Shown: positions 13,040-15,413 of the stretch, piece by piece
Layout: each line of letters starts with the position of its first letter
How positions within the stretch are numbered: position 1 is the first letter of the stretch
Source: Lachnospiraceae bacterium
Lineage (GTDB): Bacteria; Bacillota; Clostridia; Lachnospirales; Lachnospiraceae
DNA: 15,413 nt
Direction of reading: 5' to 3'
NCBI GenBank assembly: GCA_009774215.1
Contig: VSNH01000086.1
Coordinates: forward strand, 1-15,413
Notes under the pieces: model-generated
What the model was told of the DNA's origin: nothing
Seen by the model: the letters and a program-made list of their open reading frames with translations, nothing else
The model's database searches: none
Position numbers and translations under genes: made by a program

Positions 13040-14749
13040 CTACTTCTCCGGCAGTACAAACTTCGCAATCAATTCATCTAAGGAAATTGCCTGTGCGGAA
13101 AGCTCCTGGCTGGTAGCCGACGACTCTTCCGCCACTGCCGCGTTGGTCTGAATGACATCCGAAATCTGATCCACGCCCAGCTCCGCTTCCTTCATGGTAG
13201 CCATCTGATTCGAAGAAATCGTGCTCAGCTCCTTGGAAGAATCCGCCACCTTCCTGATGCCTTCCACTACGATCGCCAGTGACTCAACCGCGCGCTCCGC
13301 CACCTTATTGCCGTTCTCGACCTCTCTCATGGTGCCTTCAATCAGCGCTCTGGTATCCACGGCGGACTTGCTGCTCTGCTCCGCAAGCTGCCTGATCTGG
13401 TCAGCCACAACGGAGAAACCACGACCTGCTTCTCCCGCTCTCGCCGCCTCGATGGACGCATTCAGGGAAAGCATATTTGTCTCTGACGCAATGTTTTCAA
13501 TTTCGGAAATAATATTCCCGATCTTGTGGGAAGCCTCGCTGATTCGGCTCATAGCCTCCACCATTTCATTCATGTCGCCACTGCTGCGTTCCGCCACATT
13601 CGCATATTCCTGCGACTGCCTGTAAGCGTCCTCTGCAGAAGCCGCTGCCGTCCTTGCCGCCTCCGAAATCGTCGTGATCGTCGCGTGCAGCTCCTGCACC
13701 GCACCCGCCTGCTCCGTCGCTCCCTCAGCTAAGCTCTGGGAAGTGTCCGCAAGGTTGGAAGAACCTGCGGAAACCTGCTCTGAGGACATTCCGATATAAC
13801 GGAGCGTATCGACCATATTGTCCCGCAGCTGTTTCAGAGAATCGAATATCTGGCGGAACTCTCCTTTGTACCGTTCGCCGTCTTTTGAGCGGATGACAAA
13901 ATTAGAATTGGACATCTCACCCAAAATATATTCCAAATCATAGATGACAAAGATAAGCGTCTCTGACATATCCTTCGCCGAGCCAATGATATCTGCCACT
14001 TCATCATCCGTCTGCGTGTCCGGGAAAGGTGTAGACAAATCGCCTTCGGCGAACAGCTCAAGTCTGTCGCTCAACTGAATCAACGGTGCAGAAATATTTT
14101 CCGCTATATTTCTGCCAAGCTTGATGGATGTGAAAATCGCCATAAAGATGATTATCGCAATCGCTATGCTCAGCCCGATGCAGACAAACGTCAGCAGCGT
14201 GGACGTGCTGTTTCCGCGCTCCACCTTGATATCCATAATCTCAATCAGGTCGTCGTTAATATCCTCATAGAGCGGAGCCAGTTCATTGATCGCCCGCGCC
14301 TGCGCAATGGCGCACTGCTCTCTGTCCGTAACGCCGCCCTGCGTGATAATTTCACTGTCAAGCGCCCAGTAGGCGGGCAGTTTGGAGCTGATATCCGCAT
14401 ACACCTTCTTGTTCTCCTCGGACACCATAGCCTTTTCCAACGCCTCAAAGCTGGATGTGAAATTCTCTATACTCTCCGTGTGCGCGGTTTTCAAGCTATC
14501 TATAACGGCTTCGTCATCATAACCGATGACACCCCGCATCGTGGATCTCGTCTCAGCGAAATAGGTCATCGCCTTACCCACGTCGCCCTGCGCAAATCCA
14601 TAAACCTTCAGCGCGTTCGAATACCTCATCGCCACAATAATCATAGCGATCAGCGCTACCGCCGCCACCGCCGCCGGAATTCCGGATGCGATCACAAAAC
14701 CGCGCACCAAACGTTCCTTGATCCGATACTTATTCAATTTTTCACTCAT
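13040..14749 (-). CDS. Methyl-accepting chemotaxis protein (four-helix-bundle sensor)
   Basis: A 569-residue transmembrane chemoreceptor. TM1 spans about 18-41; an extracellular helical sensor of about 140 residues (43-183) resembles the four-helix-bundle MCP sensor; TM2 spans about 185-208; a HAMP domain follows (about 210-265). A further HAMP-like linker (about 268-318) precedes the long cytoplasmic coiled-coil signalling domain. The hairpin tip IASETNMLSLNASIEAARAGEAGRGFSVVAD (420-450, shown here only to locate it) contacts CheA and CheW in the family. No CheR-docking pentapeptide is seen at the C-terminus (FVLPEK). The ATG has AGGAGG (14758-14763) eight bases upstream. It implies motility or another Che-type response; no che or flagellar genes are in the window. 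The ligand is unknown. Confidence 0.93.
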   Translation of the reverse strand: MSEKLNKYRIKERLVRGFVIASGIPAAVAAVALIAMIIVAMRYSNALKVYGFAQGDVGKAMTYFAETRSTMRGVIGYDDEAVIDSLKTAHTESIENFTSSFEALEKAMVSEENKKVYADISSKLPAYWALDSEIITQGGVTDREQCAIAQARAINELAPLYEDINDDLIEIMDIKVERGNSTSTLLTFVCIGLSIAIAIIIFMAIFTSIKLGRNIAENISAPLIQLSDRLELFAEGDLSTPFPDTQTDDEVADIIGSAKDMSETLIFVIYDLEYILGEMSNSNFVIRSKDGERYKGEFRQIFDSLKQLRDNMVDTLRYIGMSSEQVSAGSSNLADTSQSLAEGATEQAGAVQELHATITTISEAARTAAASAEDAYRQSQEYANVAERSSGDMNEMVEAMSRISEASHKIGNIISEIENIASETNMLSLNASIEAARAGEAGRGFSVVADQIRQLAEQSSKSAVDTRALIEGTMREVENGNKVAERAVESLAIVVEGIRKVADSSKELSTISSNQMATMKEAELGVDQISDVIQTNAAVAEESSATSQELSAQAISLDELIAKFVLPEK

Positions 14750-14763
14750 TACTACTCCCTCCT

Positions 14764-15145
14764 ACACACTGCCATAGAACCGGTCAAAGTCCTCTCCGCC
14801 TGTCAGAAACTCTTCCGTCCTCCAAGACTTCAATCAGACTTGCAGCAAATGATCAGACATGAAACAAAGCTGTCATTACATCGCTCATCCGACGGCTGTG
14901 CAGTCGAGAACAATGAAACGCTGTATTTCTAATGTTAGAAAACCGACAATTCCCCGTGCTTTTGTCTGAGTTACTTTTACCTTCTCAATCATAGCACTTT
15001 TTACCAAAAAAATCTATACAAAAACTACTCAAATGTGTAAAAATCGCCAATCAGCATTTTCTTGTTTTATTTTAAGTCAATAAATTATCCTCCCACTAAA
15101 AAAAGGGTGCAAAAATCGGTGAAATTCCACGCAGCAATCTACTGT
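14764..15145. other. Upstream region of the chemoreceptor gene (no clear gene)
   Basis: About 380 bases between the chemoreceptor's ribosome site and the receiver remnant. It holds one good extended -10 (14988-14996), AT-rich DNA with several A- or T-runs (14999-15120) and a 23-codon minus-strand frame (14762-14833) whose TAG overlaps the AGGAGG. I looked for a cyclic-di-GMP riboswitch core in the presumed leader and did not find one. No convincing terminator follows the receiver remnant's stop codon. Confidence 0.5.
14988..14996 (-). promoter_or_regulatory. Extended -10 promoter of the chemoreceptor gene
   Basis: Minus-strand TGC-TATGAT is a strong extended -10. No good -35 lies at 16-18 bp; TTGTAT occurs 22 bp upstream, too far for the standard spacing. 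No sigma-28 pattern was recognised. The leader to the start codon would be about 230 bases, long for a plain mRNA. Confidence 0.4.
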
Positions 15146-15355
15146 TTATCTCATGTATTTCCGCAGTAGTTCCGCCACCTTATTCACATCGATCGGCTTC
15201 GAAGTATGGTCGTCCATCCCGGGAAGCATCCAGTCCGTGAGAATAACCTCATAGTCACTGTCCTTCTGATGCGTCTCCTCCAGCATCGCCAAAGCTTCCT
15301 GTCCGTTCAGGGCACATGGCCAAAAACCGGATTGTATTGTGCCGCATGTGTCACT
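15146..15355 (-). pseudogene. Receiver-domain C-terminal remnant with internal deletion
   Basis: Reading right to left up to the TAA at 15146-15148, the frame gives a response-regulator receiver segment: ALNGQEALAMLEE, then the phosphoacceptor strand VILTDWMLPGMD, then directly DHTSKPIDVNKVAELLRKYMR. In intact receivers about 45-50 residues (helix 3, the Thr/Ser strand, helix 4) separate the PGMDG turn from the GMDDH..KPID ending. Here they are joined at the shared GMD, as if a deletion ran between short direct repeats or between two receivers of one hybrid kinase. Upstream residues (SDTCGTIQSGFWPC) do not look like a receiver start, and the frame then enters G-rich junk. It may be a true deletion or an assembly or amplification artefact at the contig end. 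Confidence 0.6.
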
Positions 15356-15413
15356 GCGGGGGGGGCGCGTGGGGGGGTGCAGGCGGTGCGGCGGGGTGGA
15401 GGGGGGGGGGGGG
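15356..15413. other. G-rich low-complexity contig end
   Basis: The last ~58 bases are runs of G broken by a few other bases and end in a long poly-G tract. This is unlike the rest of the window and resembles low-quality read ends. Coding or structural conclusions should not be drawn from it. Confidence 0.7.

Noticed and set aside
14764..14987. Cyclic-di-GMP riboswitch ahead of the chemoreceptor gene
   Set aside because: The long leader invited the idea, but the conserved core and tetraloop-receptor sequences of the class I aptamer are not present on the minus strand.

Overview
The window looks like a chromosomal segment of a gut-type Clostridia, most likely Lachnospiraceae. The basis is moderately GC-rich coding DNA, strong AAGGAGG ribosome sites, low-GC promoters, a phosphorylase/kinase pair for host-glycan disaccharides, a Bacillus-type PurF with propeptide and Fe-S cysteines, and a four-helix-bundle chemoreceptor. 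The genus is not resolved. The last ~60 bases are G-rich low-complexity sequence that looks like a poor contig end.

Region 1 (1-3437, minus strand): an apparent operon read right to left. It encodes an SCP2-like protein, a membrane-anchored alpha/beta hydrolase (4-bp ATGA overlap), a stand-alone NRPS-type condensation-domain protein (18-bp gap), then, after 276 bp packed with at least seven hairpins, a small acyl carrier protein. A ribosome site at the left edge implies a further gene outside the window. The promoter has two matching TetR-type palindromes, one over the -35 and one just past the start point. The set suggests a small acyl-carrier-dependent condensation pathway of unknown product.

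Region 2 (3541-7820, plus strand): a TetR regulator divergent from region 1, then lnpA (GH112 galacto-N-biose/lacto-N-biose phosphorylase) and nahK (N-acetylhexosamine 1-kinase). These are the first two steps of the GNB/LNB pathway known from bifidobacteria; the uridylyltransferase, epimerase and transporter are not here. The TetR palindromes lie only at the region 1 promoter.

Region 3 (7821-9447, minus): purF, convergent with nahK with directly abutting stop codons. It starts at TTG and is preceded by a ~128-bp structured element, a hairpin terminator and a candidate promoter.

Region 4 (9545-12818): an AraC-family regulator divergent from a GH31 alpha-glycosidase, a local sugar-responsive pair. 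A second copy of the structured element and a bidirectional terminator follow the GH31 gene.

Region 5 (13040-15413, minus): a methyl-accepting chemotaxis protein with a ~380-bp upstream region, then the C-terminal remnant of a receiver domain with an internal deletion, running into G-rich sequence.

The most unusual content is in the intergenic DNA: the hairpin array between the condensation gene and the ACP gene, and the two-copy element whose stems differ in sequence but keep pairing.
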